From Collinsella sp. (GTDB lineage Bacteria > Actinomycetota > Coriobacteriia > Coriobacteriales > Coriobacteriaceae), in the NCBI GenBank assembly GCA_019414515.1, contig DXLX01000048.1, forward strand, positions 1 to 57,896: a stretch of DNA of 57,896 nucleotides, read 5' to 3'. The number at the start of each line of letters is the position of its first letter. Position 1 is the first letter of the stretch. This document shows positions 7,209 to 15,361 of the stretch, in pieces. Under the pieces are notes generated by a model that did not search any database, was not told the origin of the DNA, and saw only the letters and a program-made list of their open reading frames with translations. Position numbers and translations under genes: made by a program.

Positions 7209-8588
7209 ATGAACACCGAGGAAATTGCGCGCATCGTCGGCGATCAGCGCACCTACTTTAAGACGCACGCCACGTTTGATGTCGATGCTCGACGCCGCGC
7301 GCTCGTGAGTTTACGCGATACGGTACGGGCGCACGAGGCCGATATTGCCCATGCGCTCAAGACCGATTTGGGAAAGTCGCATGACGAGGCGTATATGTGC
7401 GAGATCGGCACGTCGCTTTCCGAGATTCGTCATCAGATCGCTCATGTGGCTCGATGGAGTCGTCCGCGCCTGCGTCCGTGTGACCTTGCCAACGCCGTGA
7501 GTGTGTGCAAAACGCAAGCCGTGCCCTATGGCGTCACGCTCATCATGGCGCCCTGGAACTACCCGTTTTTGCTAACGCTCGAGCCGCTCGCCGGCGCTCT
7601 TGCCGCGGGCAATACCGTGGTCATCAAGCCGAGCGCCTATGCTCCGACATCGAGCGCGGTGCTCAAGCAAATCTGTGAAGAGGCATTTGATCCGCGCCTG
7701 GTGACGGTTGTCGAGGGCGGGCGCGCCGAAAACGAAGCGCTGCTCGACGAGTGCTGGGACAAGATTTTCTTTACCGGTAGCGTTCCGGTCGGCAAGCTCG
7801 TCATGGAGCGCGCAAGTAAAAACCTTACGCCCGTGACGCTTGAGCTGGGCGGAAAGAGTCCCTGCATCGTGGATGCGACGGCAAACTTGAAGGTCGCGGC
7901 ACGGCGCATCGCCTTTGGTAAATGGCTCAACGTGGGGCAGACCTGCGTGGCGCCCGACTACCTGCTGGTCGATACGAGCGTGCACGACGAGCTGCTGGGG
8001 CTCATCAAGGAAGAGGCCCACCGTATGTTTGGCGAGCATCCGCTCGATAACGAGGATTACGGCCATATCGTCAACGCCAAGCATTTTGCGCGCGTGCGCG
8101 GGCTGATCGATCCCGATAAGGTTGTGCTGGGAGGCACAGCGCGCGAGTCATCGCTCAAGATTGAGCCGACAATTCTAGACGGCGTGGCGCCTGAGGACGC
8201 CGTAATGCAGGAGGAGATTTTCGGTCCCATCTTACCGGTGCTGTCGTTTGAGAGCTTGGATGAGGCCGAGGCATTCATTACGAATCGCCCGACGCCGCTG
8301 GCCCTGTATATCTTTAGCCAGGATCGCGCAGTTCAGCAGCGTTTTGTGCGTTACGTGCCTTTTGGTGGCGGCTGTGTCAACGACACCATCATGCATTTGG
8401 CCACGAGCCATATGGGCTTTGGCGGCATGGGTGCGAGCGGTATGGGGCAGTACCATGGCCGCGAGAGCTTCGATACGTTTAGCCACAAGAAGAGCATCGT
8501 GAACAAGGCAACCTGGCTGGACGTGCCATTCCGCTATGCTCCTTACGCAAGCTGGAAGCACAAGTTCGTGCGCATGTTTGTGCATTAG
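7209..8588 (+). CDS. NAD(P)-dependent aldehyde dehydrogenase
   Basis: 459 residues, of the shorter ALDH subfamily that includes fatty-aldehyde and coniferyl-aldehyde type enzymes. It has MAPWNYPF, the general base Glu212 in LELGGKSP, and the catalytic Cys246 in GQTCVAPDY. The C-terminus ends in KHKFVRMFVH, without the long membrane tail of eukaryotic fatty aldehyde dehydrogenases. AGGAGG precedes the ATG closely. It is the second gene of the dehydrogenase pair and should oxidise the aldehyde made by its partner. Confidence 0.93.
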   Translation: MNTEEIARIVGDQRTYFKTHATFDVDARRRALVSLRDTVRAHEADIAHALKTDLGKSHDEAYMCEIGTSLSEIRHQIAHVARWSRPRLRPCDLANAVSVCKTQAVPYGVTLIMAPWNYPFLLTLEPLAGALAAGNTVVIKPSAYAPTSSAVLKQICEEAFDPRLVTVVEGGRAENEALLDECWDKIFFTGSVPVGKLVMERASKNLTPVTLELGGKSPCIVDATANLKVAARRIAFGKWLNVGQTCVAPDYLLVDTSVHDELLGLIKEEAHRMFGEHPLDNEDYGHIVNAKHFARVRGLIDPDKVVLGGTARESSLKIEPTILDGVAPEDAVMQEEIFGPILPVLSFESLDEAEAFITNRPTPLALYIFSQDRAVQQRFVRYVPFGGGCVNDTIMHLATSHMGFGGMGASGMGQYHGRESFDTFSHKKSIVNKATWLDVPFRYAPYASWKHKFVRMFVH

Positions 8589-8711
8589 AATCAGATGGCG
8601 TAAGGACAAACGGTCGAAAAGACGCAGACAGGATGAATTTGTGTCCGCACGGGCCCGTAGACTTCTCAATAAGGTTAAGCGCCGGTTTATCCGGCCGTTA
8701 GAGGAGTTGCC

Positions 8712-9038
8712 ATGTACGAGCCTTCGCGTGTTCTTCTGTCGTTTCATATTGCGGGATTTCAGTATGCCGACGGCGCTTTGGTCCTAGGCGATCTTAAAGC
8801 GGGCGATAAACTGACGCTGTGCGCCGAGCGCGATAATCCCCATGATCCCGAGGCGGTTGCGATCTACTATGGCAAGACCAAACTTGGCTATGTTCCGGGA
8901 AACGAGGTCGGCCCGCTGTCCTTGATGATGTATTACGGCCATGAGGACGTATTTGAGGTCCGCGTGCAGCAGGTTGCTCCCGAGCGCAGCCCGTGGCATC
9001 AGGTGCGCGTTGGCCTCTACGTGGTGGACGCTCGCTAA
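8712..9038 (+). CDS. HIRAN domain protein
   Basis: A stand-alone 108-residue HIRAN domain. The family signature ERDNPHDPEAVAI (about 39-51) and GYVPGNEV (about 58-65) are clear. In helicases and nucleases HIRAN domains bind single-stranded 3' DNA ends; stand-alone versions are common in gut actinobacteria and firmicutes, and their job is unsettled. GAGGAG precedes the ATG. A 59-residue charged protein follows after 18 nt, so the two are probably translated from one mRNA. Confidence 0.85.
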   Translation: MYEPSRVLLSFHIAGFQYADGALVLGDLKAGDKLTLCAERDNPHDPEAVAIYYGKTKLGYVPGNEVGPLSLMMYYGHEDVFEVRVQQVAPERSPWHQVRVGLYVVDAR

Positions 9039-9056
9039 TCGGCAAGGGAGGCGGCC

Positions 9057-9236
9057 ATGTTTGATGGCGATGATCTGTTCGATCTGGCAGACGATCCGTT
9101 TGAGTGGGATATGCTACTCGATGACGATGAGTTGGAGCAGGATCGTAAGAAGCGCCAGGACAAGAACGCCCGGGGTGACGCGTCGAAAAAGCAAGACAAG
9201 CGCCGCCGGGGCCTGTTCGGTGGGCTCTTTGGCTAA
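9057..9236 (+). CDS. small charge-segregated protein, unknown function
   Basis: 59 residues, below usual ORF-length cut-offs, but with AAGGGAGG 7 nt ahead of its ATG. The first half is strongly acidic (MFDGDDLFDLADD..., then LLDDDELEQD). The second half is lysine/arginine-rich (KKRQDK, SKKQDKRRR) and ends in GLFGGLFG. No signal peptide or membrane segment is evident. It lies 18 nt after the HIRAN gene. The charge split and FG tail suggest a disordered adaptor or nucleic-acid-associated peptide; that is speculation. Confidence 0.7.
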   Translation: MFDGDDLFDLADDPFEWDMLLDDDELEQDRKKRQDKNARGDASKKQDKRRRGLFGGLFG

Positions 9237-9256
9237 CCGCCGCGCCAAAGCGTCTG

Positions 9257-9262
9257 TATACT
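9257..9262 (+). promoter_or_regulatory. candidate -10 element upstream of the phosphoesterase
   Basis: TATACT lies 40 nt upstream of the phosphoesterase start codon in a short spacer. No good -35 is visible. Confidence 0.3.
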
Positions 9263-9302
9263 AGGCACGTGTTAGACGCATTGCGAAATGAGGACAGAGA
9301 CG

Positions 9303-9848
9303 ATGATGTGGTTTACCGCCGACCTGCACCTGGGCGATACGAATATCTTGCACGACATGGACCGGCCGTTTGGCTCGGTCGAGGAGATGAACCGCAAGGT
9401 CATCGATGCCATCAATGAGTGCGTGGCGGCGGACGACCGTCTCTATATCCTGGGAGACTTTACGTATCGCTTGCCCATGGCGGAGGCGGTGCGCTTGCGC
9501 GAGCGCATCGAATGCCAGAACGTGACTCTCATCCGTGGCAACCATGACGGCGACTGGGGAGATCCTGGCGCACCGCAGATTTGGGAAGACGTGCGCGATT
9601 ACCTGGAGATTGCTCCCGGCTATGCCAAGGGCCACCGTCTGGTTATGAGCCACTACCCCATGCTCAGTTGGAATGGCAAGGCGCGTGGCGCCATCATGCT
9701 GCACGGGCATATCCACAGCAGGGGAGACCGTACCAACGCGCGCAACCGCGATCGCGAACGCCCCATCTTCCGCTACGATGTCGGTCTCGATGCCAACGAT
9801 TACAAGCCCGTAAGCCGAGACCAGATCTTGAGCTTCTTTGGACTGTAG
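9303..9848 (+). CDS. metallophosphoesterase
   Basis: 181 residues of the calcineurin-like fold with all metal motifs: DLHLGD near residue 7, GDFTY, GNHD, SHYP and GHIHS. Such small bacterial enzymes hydrolyse phosphodiesters or phosphomonoesters in the cytoplasm; the substrate is unknown. An in-frame ATG at 9288 lacks a ribosome site, whereas GAGGA lies about 9 nt ahead of the ATG at 9303. The gene has its own candidate promoter and is followed by a strong terminator. Confidence 0.9.
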   Translation: MMWFTADLHLGDTNILHDMDRPFGSVEEMNRKVIDAINECVAADDRLYILGDFTYRLPMAEAVRLRERIECQNVTLIRGNHDGDWGDPGAPQIWEDVRDYLEIAPGYAKGHRLVMSHYPMLSWNGKARGAIMLHGHIHSRGDRTNARNRDRERPIFRYDVGLDANDYKPVSRDQILSFFGL

Positions 9849-9867
9849 CTGCAAGTGCAGGTAGAAT

Positions 9868-9903
9868 AAACGCGCCGTGTGGATGGTCTACACGGTGCGT
9901 TTT
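9868..9903. terminator. terminator between phosphoesterase and antiterminator genes
   Basis: AAACGCGCCGTGT (9868-9880) pairs with ACACGGTGCGTTTT (9890-9903) apart from one central mismatch. It has A-rich and T-rich flanks and can work in both directions. It could also act as an attenuator ahead of the LicT-type gene, which starts 19 nt later. Confidence 0.75.
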
Positions 9904-9921
9904 AGTAGGAGCGATGATTCC

Positions 9922-10758
9922 ATGAGGGTTATCCAGCGCATTAACCACAACGCTGCCATCTGCGAAGACGGAGCGGGGCGCCAGCTCATCGCGTTGGGTC
10001 GCGGCATCGGCTTTGGCGACATGCCGCACGAGGTCGACCTGGACGTCGTCACGCGCACCTTTTACGGCATCGATTCAAAGTATCTGGCGTTCATCGACGA
10101 GGTCGACCCCGAGGTGCTTGAGTTTTCTGCTCAGCTGGCAGATATTGCGACCGGACAGCTTTCGTACGAATTGAGTCCTAATCTGCCCATTACGCTGGCA
10201 GATCATATCCAGTTTGCCATTAAGCGCGCCCGTGAACATATGGTGGTGTCGTTGCCGCTCAAGCGCGATCTGGAGCAGCTGCATCCTATTGAGTATCGAT
10301 TGGGCGAGCTAGCCGTTCGCGGCATTAAGAAAATTTTTGCCGTTCGCATGCCCCAGAGTGAGGCCGCGGGTATCGCCATGTCGATTATCAATGCGGCGAT
10401 TAAGCCGAGCGAGCGGCGTGTACTTGCCGAGCAGCACGAGGAACATCTTCTCGATATGACGGTTGCGATTATTCAGGAAGAGTTGGGCGTGACGGTCGAT
10501 CGCTCGTCGTTTGCTTTTACTCGCTTTGCCACCCATGTGCGCTATCTGCTCGATCGCGTGGCAAAGAAAGAGCCGATTGACACCGAGAACTCAGGTCTTT
10601 ACGACGTGCTCGTGGAGCAATATCCTGCGGCATCGCGCTGCGCTCATCGTATTGACGCTCTGATTCAAGAGGCCTTTGGCGAGCCATTGGCCCAAGAAGA
10701 GCTCGTCTATCTGATCATGCACGTGAATCGCGTGGCTCCTGCAAGCTTGAATAAATAG
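9922..10758 (+). CDS. licT: LicT/BglG-family transcription antiterminator
   Basis: 278 residues: an N-terminal CAT RNA-binding domain (1 to about 55, MRVIQRINHNAAI) and two PTS-regulation domains, PRD1 (about 65-170) and PRD2 (about 175-278). PRD1 keeps its first histidine (LADHIQ), but where relatives have IALHIVNA this protein reads IAMSIINA, so the second PRD1 histidine is Ser. PRD2 keeps both candidate histidines (ATHVRYL and LIMHVNRV). The frame opens at 9877, but the ATG at 9922 with TAGGAGC upstream gives a normal CAT start. Its target is very likely the leader at 10871-10960 of the adjacent PTS gene. Confidence 0.9.
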   Translation: MRVIQRINHNAAICEDGAGRQLIALGRGIGFGDMPHEVDLDVVTRTFYGIDSKYLAFIDEVDPEVLEFSAQLADIATGQLSYELSPNLPITLADHIQFAIKRAREHMVVSLPLKRDLEQLHPIEYRLGELAVRGIKKIFAVRMPQSEAAGIAMSIINAAIKPSERRVLAEQHEEHLLDMTVAIIQEELGVTVDRSSFAFTRFATHVRYLLDRVAKKEPIDTENSGLYDVLVEQYPAASRCAHRIDALIQEAFGEPLAQEELVYLIMHVNRVAPASLNK

Positions 10759-10853
10759 GTTCTCTGGCGTTTTATTTCCGTCATAGTGACCGTTCGCGGG
10801 TCGTTTCCTACCGTTTGTCGGCAATCTGAGCCACAGTAAACGTATCTGCCGCA

Positions 10854-10859
10854 TATACT
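10854..10859 (+). promoter_or_regulatory. -10 element of the PTS gene promoter
   Basis: TATACT at 10854-10859 would place transcription start near 10866, five nucleotides before the antiterminator hairpin. The -35 region is weak (CCACAG at 17-nt spacing), which suggests an activator or an inherently poor promoter. Confidence 0.5.
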
Positions 10860-10870
10860 CGCCGTGTGTT

Positions 10871-10907
10871 GGGTGTTACTCACGGTGCAGCTCCGAGAGG
10901 CACTACC
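10871..10907 (+). promoter_or_regulatory. ribonucleic antiterminator (RAT) target of the LicT-type protein
   Basis: The segment begins GGGTGTTACTC and ends GGCACTACC, matching the shape of BglG/LicT RAT sites: terminal GG/CC pairs, internal loops and a short CTC/GAG inner stem. Its 3' arm is also the 5' arm of the terminator that follows, so the two folds exclude each other. Binding of the antiterminator would therefore let transcription proceed into the PTS gene. Confidence 0.75.
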
Positions 10908-10960
10908 GATTCTGTCGAGGCCATTATTGGGTCTCCGTCGGTTGTGCGTGGGGCTTTTTT
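10899..10960 (+). terminator. leader terminator overlapping the RAT
   Basis: CACTACCGA (10901-10909) pairs with TCGGTTGTG (10938-10946) with one mismatch. An inner GAGGCC/GGGTCTC stem lies between them, and six Ts follow at 10955-10960. It shares GGCACTACC with the RAT. It ends about 140 nt before the PTS start codon; the remaining leader to 11099 shows no ORF I would support. Confidence 0.75.
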
Positions 10961-11099
10961 CATGTCGATCCACCCGGGAATCACATGCAATGAAATCTCT
11001 TGCCAACGGGCGTCGCGCGCTGCGCAGGCGCGAGCGGAATCGTGCGTCTTGATGCTGTGAAGCCCCACAGACCTTTAGTTGGAAGAGAAGGGATTCGAC

Positions 11100-12548
11100 A
11101 TGGCTGTCGATAACAAGAAGATTGCCGAGGATGTGCTTGCTGCCGTCGGCGGCGCCTCCAATGTGACGAACGTGACGCACTGCATGACCCGCTTGCGTCT
11201 GAACCTCAAGGATCAGTCCATCCCCAATGACGATGAAGTTAAGAAGATCAAGGGTGTACTGGGCGCACAGTGGTCTGGCGGCCAGTATCAGGTCATCATT
11301 GGCCAGAACGTACCGAAGGTCTACGACGCCGCCATTGCGCTGGGAGTTAAAGGCGAAGGCTCCATTGACGAGAACCTCGATAGCGGCACCAAGGAGCCGC
11401 TGACGCTCAAGACTGTGGGCAACAAGATCCTCAACTATCTCTCCAAGACCATGGTCATGACGATCCCCATCATCATGGGCGCTGCCATGTTCCGTACCAT
11501 CGCCGTGGTTTGCGGTGACGGCATGCTCGGTATTTGGTCTGCCGACTCCGACATCTACAACTTCTTCTACAACTGGATTTATAACGCTGGCTATTATTTC
11601 CTTCCCGTTTATTTGGGTTGGGCTGCTGCGAAGCAGCTTGGCTGCAGCCAGCCACTCGGCATGATGCTCGGCGGTGTGCTCATTGCTCCTGAGTTCATGA
11701 CGTTGGTCAACGCTGCGGCGGATTCGGGCGTAACGACCACCATGGTCTACGGCGTACTGCCGGCCCAGCTGAACAACTATTCCTCCACCGTGCTCCCCAT
11801 GGTTCTGTCCATGCCGGTGCTTATGGTCGTCGAGAAGTTCATGAAGAAGGTCGTTCCCGACATGCTCTCTACGGTGTTTGTACCCGTGGGCACCATGGCC
11901 GTCATGATTCCCGTTTCGCTGTGCGCTTTGGCTCCGATTGGCTCCATCCTGGGCAGCATGGTCGGCAACTTTATGTTCGGTCTCGGTAACGCCGGCGGCA
12001 TCGTCACCATCCTCTCCCTCTTCGTCATTGCCGCACTTTGGGAGTTCCTAGTTATGACCGGTATGCACCAGGTCCTGCTTGCCCTTGGTATTGTGCAGCT
12101 GCTCACCCTGGGCTCCGACTCCTGCGTTATGGTCGCGGCCGGTATCTCTCAGTTCGCTACGTGGGGCATGGCCTTCGGTGCCTTCCTGCGCCTTAAGGAG
12201 ACCGACGAGAAGGGCGCCATGCTCGGCTTCTCGCTCTCCGGTATCGTGGGCGGCGTGACGGAGCCCGCACTGTATGGCTGTGGCTTTAAGTACACTCGCT
12301 GCCTGGGCGCCATGGTTGCCGGCGGTGCTATCGGCGGTTTGATCGCAGCCCTCACCAATGTGACAACGTATGTTCTGGGCGCGACCAATATTCTGGGCGT
12401 CACCGGCTTTGTTGCCGGCGGAACGGCTAATCTCGTCTGGGGTTGCGTTGCATCGGGCGCTGCATTTGTTGCCGCCGCTGCCATCGCCTACCTCTTTGGC
12501 TTTAGCAAGGATCAGCTCGAGGAAGATGTTGCTGCCGCTAAGGCTTAA
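11100..12548 (+). CDS. PTS transporter subunit EIIBC, glucose/beta-glucoside superfamily
   Basis: 482 residues: EIIB domain (about 1-90) with the phosphorylated cysteine in THCMTRLRL, then a membrane EIIC domain (about 105-470, around ten segments) with the GVTEPALYG substrate-site motif. No EIIA domain is fused or adjacent, so phosphate must come from an EIIA encoded elsewhere. The ATG at 11100 has AGAAGGGA upstream. Control by the preceding LicT-type protein is typical of beta-glucoside and related disaccharide PTS genes. The deacetylase downstream points to an N-acetylated sugar as substrate, but this is inference. Confidence 0.93.
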   Translation: MAVDNKKIAEDVLAAVGGASNVTNVTHCMTRLRLNLKDQSIPNDDEVKKIKGVLGAQWSGGQYQVIIGQNVPKVYDAAIALGVKGEGSIDENLDSGTKEPLTLKTVGNKILNYLSKTMVMTIPIIMGAAMFRTIAVVCGDGMLGIWSADSDIYNFFYNWIYNAGYYFLPVYLGWAAAKQLGCSQPLGMMLGGVLIAPEFMTLVNAAADSGVTTTMVYGVLPAQLNNYSSTVLPMVLSMPVLMVVEKFMKKVVPDMLSTVFVPVGTMAVMIPVSLCALAPIGSILGSMVGNFMFGLGNAGGIVTILSLFVIAALWEFLVMTGMHQVLLALGIVQLLTLGSDSCVMVAAGISQFATWGMAFGAFLRLKETDEKGAMLGFSLSGIVGGVTEPALYGCGFKYTRCLGAMVAGGAIGGLIAALTNVTTYVLGATNILGVTGFVAGGTANLVWGCVASGAAFVAAAAIAYLFGFSKDQLEEDVAAAKA

Positions 12549-12576
12549 GACATCTGTTTAGGTAGGATAATTACCT

Positions 12577-12605
12577 GGGGCACTTGGCTACACTCCAAGT
12601 GCCCC
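12577..12605 (+). terminator. hairpin between PTS gene and deacetylase gene
   Basis: GGGGCACTTGG (12577-12587) pairs perfectly with CCAAGTGCCCC (12595-12605), followed only by a short TTT. It probably terminates part of the transcripts or stabilises the upstream message. Confidence 0.6.
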
Positions 12606-12626
12606 TTTCCATAGATTGGAGTCGTT

Positions 12627-13391
12627 ATGAAGCAATTGCTTATTCGTGCCGATGATATCGGTTATTCGTATGCTGTTGACCTGGGGATTGCCCGAAGCGT
12701 CAACGAGGGCCTGGTGCGCTCGGCGGGCCTTATGCCTAATATGCCCGAGGCCGAGCGTGGGTGGTCGCTCGTGGCGGATGCCGATATTGCAGTGGGCCAG
12801 CATACCAACGTGTGCCTGGGCAAGCCGTGCGCCGATCCGGCGCTCATCCCGAGCATGCTCAACGAGAGCGGCGAGTTCCATAGCAGCCGTACCTTCCGTG
12901 AGCATTTTAAGCGCGGTGAGGAGCTGATAGACTTCGACGAGGCCTGCATCGAGATCCGCGCACAGCACGACCGTTTTGTCGAGATTGTGGGCCGCGAGCC
13001 CGATTACTTTGAGGCCCATGCCGTCATGAGCGAAAACCTTAACCGAGCGATCTCGGCGGTTGCCCAGGAGCTGGGCCTTAAGGAGCAAAAGGCGAGCTTC
13101 GACCCCACGGCGGTGGTGCGTTGCGGAAATACTGATCTGCGCATGGTGATGCATTCGATGGAGCCGGGCTACGAACCCAAGGACTCGATTATGCAGACGG
13201 TTCGCGAGATGTCCGACGGCGAGACGGTCGTCTTTGTGTGCCACCCGGGCTATCTCGATCGGTTTATCCTCGAGAACAGCTCGCTTACGACCGATCGTAC
13301 CAAGGAAGTCGACGCGCTGATCGACCCTGAGCTGCGCGCTTGGCTCGGGTCTCAACCTGATCTTCGCCTGGTCGACTATCGCGACCTGTAG
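12627..13391 (+). CDS. ChbG/YdjC-family carbohydrate deacetylase
   Basis: 254 residues of the YdjC/ChbG fold, which in characterised members is a metal-dependent deacetylase that removes an acetyl group from phosphorylated chitooligosaccharides. The start LLIRADDIGYS holds the Asp pair near residues 9-10; GQHTNVCLG and VCHPGYLD supply the histidines. The gene follows the PTS permease by 78 nt and probably acts on the imported phospho-sugar in the cytoplasm. No phospho-glycosidase gene is in the window, so the pathway cannot be completed here. Confidence 0.88.
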   Translation: MKQLLIRADDIGYSYAVDLGIARSVNEGLVRSAGLMPNMPEAERGWSLVADADIAVGQHTNVCLGKPCADPALIPSMLNESGEFHSSRTFREHFKRGEELIDFDEACIEIRAQHDRFVEIVGREPDYFEAHAVMSENLNRAISAVAQELGLKEQKASFDPTAVVRCGNTDLRMVMHSMEPGYEPKDSIMQTVREMSDGETVVFVCHPGYLDRFILENSSLTTDRTKEVDALIDPELRAWLGSQPDLRLVDYRDL

Positions 13392-13400
13392 TGACCCATG

Positions 13401-13433
13401 CCACCACAAAGGGGACAGGCACCTTTGTGGTGG
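13401..13433. repeat. REP-like hairpin, copy B
   Basis: CCACCACAAAG (13401-13411) pairs perfectly with CTTTGTGGTGG (13423-13433) around GGGACAGGCAC. The GGGGACAGG core is shared with the repeats at 177-225 and 27281-27328. It lies 9 nt after the deacetylase gene and may also act as its 3' end. Confidence 0.7.
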
Positions 13434-13529
13434 TTCTGGCGCCGTTGCCATTCTGGCGGCGGCGCCTTTTTGTCCGTGCGGCGCGGTAGAGTGTAGTCGG
13501 TTGAAATTTGCGTCCATCGAGGAGCTGCT

Positions 13530-15287
13530 ATGAACGAGATCAAGTGCCCGCATTGTGGCGAAGTTTTTAAGGTCGATGCGTCTGGCTATGCGGACATCGT
13601 CAAGCAAGTGCGCAATGCCGAGTTTTCGCGCGACCTGGATGAGCGTGTGAAGGCAGTCCAGCGCGAGGGCGAGCAGGCACTGGAACTTGAGCGCTCGCGT
13701 TCGACGGCTGCCTTGCAAAAGGCAGAGTCTCAGCGCAACGCTCAGCTTGTCGAGCAGAAGAACGCCGCGGAGCAGAAGCTGGCACAAGAGGTTGCCAAGC
13801 GCGATGCCGAGCTTTCCGAGCTGCGCGCCAAGCTCGAGGGCGCTGCCGCAGAGCGCGAGAGCGCAAGCCAGCGCGCGGCGGTTGAGGCTCGTGCCGACGC
13901 TCAAAAGGAGAATGCCGAGCTTCAGCGAAAAATCGACAATTTGCGTGCGCAGCTGGAGCGTAAAGATGACGAAGCCAAGCTCGTCGAGTCGGCGGCGCGC
14001 AATGCTGCTCAAAACGATTTGGCTGCACGCGATGCGCAGATTGCCGAATTGCAGGCAAAGCTCTCTGCGGCGGACAAGGCCCAGGAGATGGCGCTTGCCG
14101 CCGCCGCGGCCGAGTCGCAGCGTGAGCTCGATGCCGCTCGCGGCGAGGCCGAGCGCGCGCTTGCTGACTATCGCGTGAAGGTGCAAGAGAGGTTTTCTGC
14201 CGCAAAGGCACAGTCCGAGCAAGAGGCCGAGGGCCTGCGTGCCCAACTGCGCGAGCAGGAACTGATGGCAAAAATGAACCTGTCAGAGGCGGTCGCCGCG
14301 GCGGAGCGAGAGCGCGATGAGGCGCGTGCCAAGCTGACGAGCGAGCTGGCAGTGCGCGATTCTCGCGAGGAGCAGGCCAAGGCGGCACACGAGCTCGAGC
14401 TTGCGCAGGCCAAGCGCGCGAGCGATGACCTGATTCGCTACAAGGATGAAGAGATTGAGCGCCTTAAGGACATGAAGGTCCGCCTGTCCACCAAGATGGT
14501 GGGCGAGTCTCTCGAGCAACACTGCGAGACCGAGTTCAACCGTCTGCGCATGACAGCGTTCCCTAACGCGTACTTCGAGAAAGATAACGATGCGTCCGAG
14601 GGTACCAAGGGCGACTTTATCTTCCGCGAGTGCGACGCGAGCGGTAACGAGGTCATTTCGATTATGTTCGAGATGAAAAACGAGAACGACGAGACTGCGA
14701 CCAAGCATAAAAACGAGGACTTCTTTAAGAAACTCGATCACGATCGTCGCCAGAAAGGCTGTGAGTACGCGGTGCTTTGCACGCTGCTCGAGCCCGAGAG
14801 CGAGCTCTATAACGCAGGTATCGTCGACGTGAGTTACCGCTATGAGAAGATGTACGTGATCCGCCCGCAGTTCTTCATTCCCATGATCACGCTTCTTCGC
14901 AACGCTGCCATGGGTTCGCTGCGTTATAAGCAGGAGTTGGCGGAGTACAAGCAGCAGAACATCGACGTCACGAACTTCGAAGCCAAGATGGAAAAGTTCA
15001 AGAATGATTTCGGCCGCAACTACGAGATCGCGAGCCGCAAGTTCCAAACGGCAATCGATGAGATCGACAAGACGATTAGCCATCTGCAGAAAACCAAGGA
15101 GGCGTTGCTGTCTTCCGAGAACAACCTGCGCCTGGCCAACAAGAAGGCCGACGATCTTACCATTCGCAAGCTCACGTGGGGCAACAAGACCATGAAGACG
15201 GCGTTTGACGAGGCGCGCGGGGCTGCGACAGAGACAAACGATGAGCCAGCCGAGGCGGATTCGTATGAGGTCGAGGATGCCGAGTAA
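13530..15287 (+). CDS. DUF2130 protein with long coiled coil and nuclease-like C-terminus
   Basis: 585 residues. An N-terminal zinc-ribbon-like start (CPHCGEVF, residues 6-13) is followed by an unusually Ala/Glu/Arg-rich coiled coil (about 30-310) and the DUF2130 core (about 320-520). The core contains FEMKNENDETATKHKNEDFFKKLD, a pattern reminiscent of restriction-endonuclease-like folds. The family is widespread, mostly uncharacterised, and predicted to bind or cut DNA. GAGGAG precedes the ATG. It is monocistronic and converges on the helicase gene across a strong shared terminator. Confidence 0.88.
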   Translation: MNEIKCPHCGEVFKVDASGYADIVKQVRNAEFSRDLDERVKAVQREGEQALELERSRSTAALQKAESQRNAQLVEQKNAAEQKLAQEVAKRDAELSELRAKLEGAAAERESASQRAAVEARADAQKENAELQRKIDNLRAQLERKDDEAKLVESAARNAAQNDLAARDAQIAELQAKLSAADKAQEMALAAAAAESQRELDAARGEAERALADYRVKVQERFSAAKAQSEQEAEGLRAQLREQELMAKMNLSEAVAAAERERDEARAKLTSELAVRDSREEQAKAAHELELAQAKRASDDLIRYKDEEIERLKDMKVRLSTKMVGESLEQHCETEFNRLRMTAFPNAYFEKDNDASEGTKGDFIFRECDASGNEVISIMFEMKNENDETATKHKNEDFFKKLDHDRRQKGCEYAVLCTLLEPESELYNAGIVDVSYRYEKMYVIRPQFFIPMITLLRNAAMGSLRYKQELAEYKQQNIDVTNFEAKMEKFKNDFGRNYEIASRKFQTAIDEIDKTISHLQKTKEALLSSENNLRLANKKADDLTIRKLTWGNKTMKTAFDEARGAATETNDEPAEADSYEVEDAE

Positions 15288-15306
15288 GGCATAGCATATA
15301 GTGCAA

Positions 15307-15344
15307 AAGCGGGGCCGCTGGCGATGTTGCCAGCGGCCCCGCTT
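15307..15344. terminator. bidirectional terminator
   Basis: A perfect 16-bp stem (15307-15322 with 15329-15344) closed by a six-base loop lies between the convergent DUF2130 and helicase genes. AAAA precedes it and TT follows it. Confidence 0.85.
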
Positions 15345-15361
15345 CGTTCCAGTATGGTCGG

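Noticed and set aside
12588..14246. 552-codon minus-strand frame across the deacetylase and DUF2130 genes
   Set aside because: It spans two convincing plus-strand genes and their spacer and has no motif or start site.
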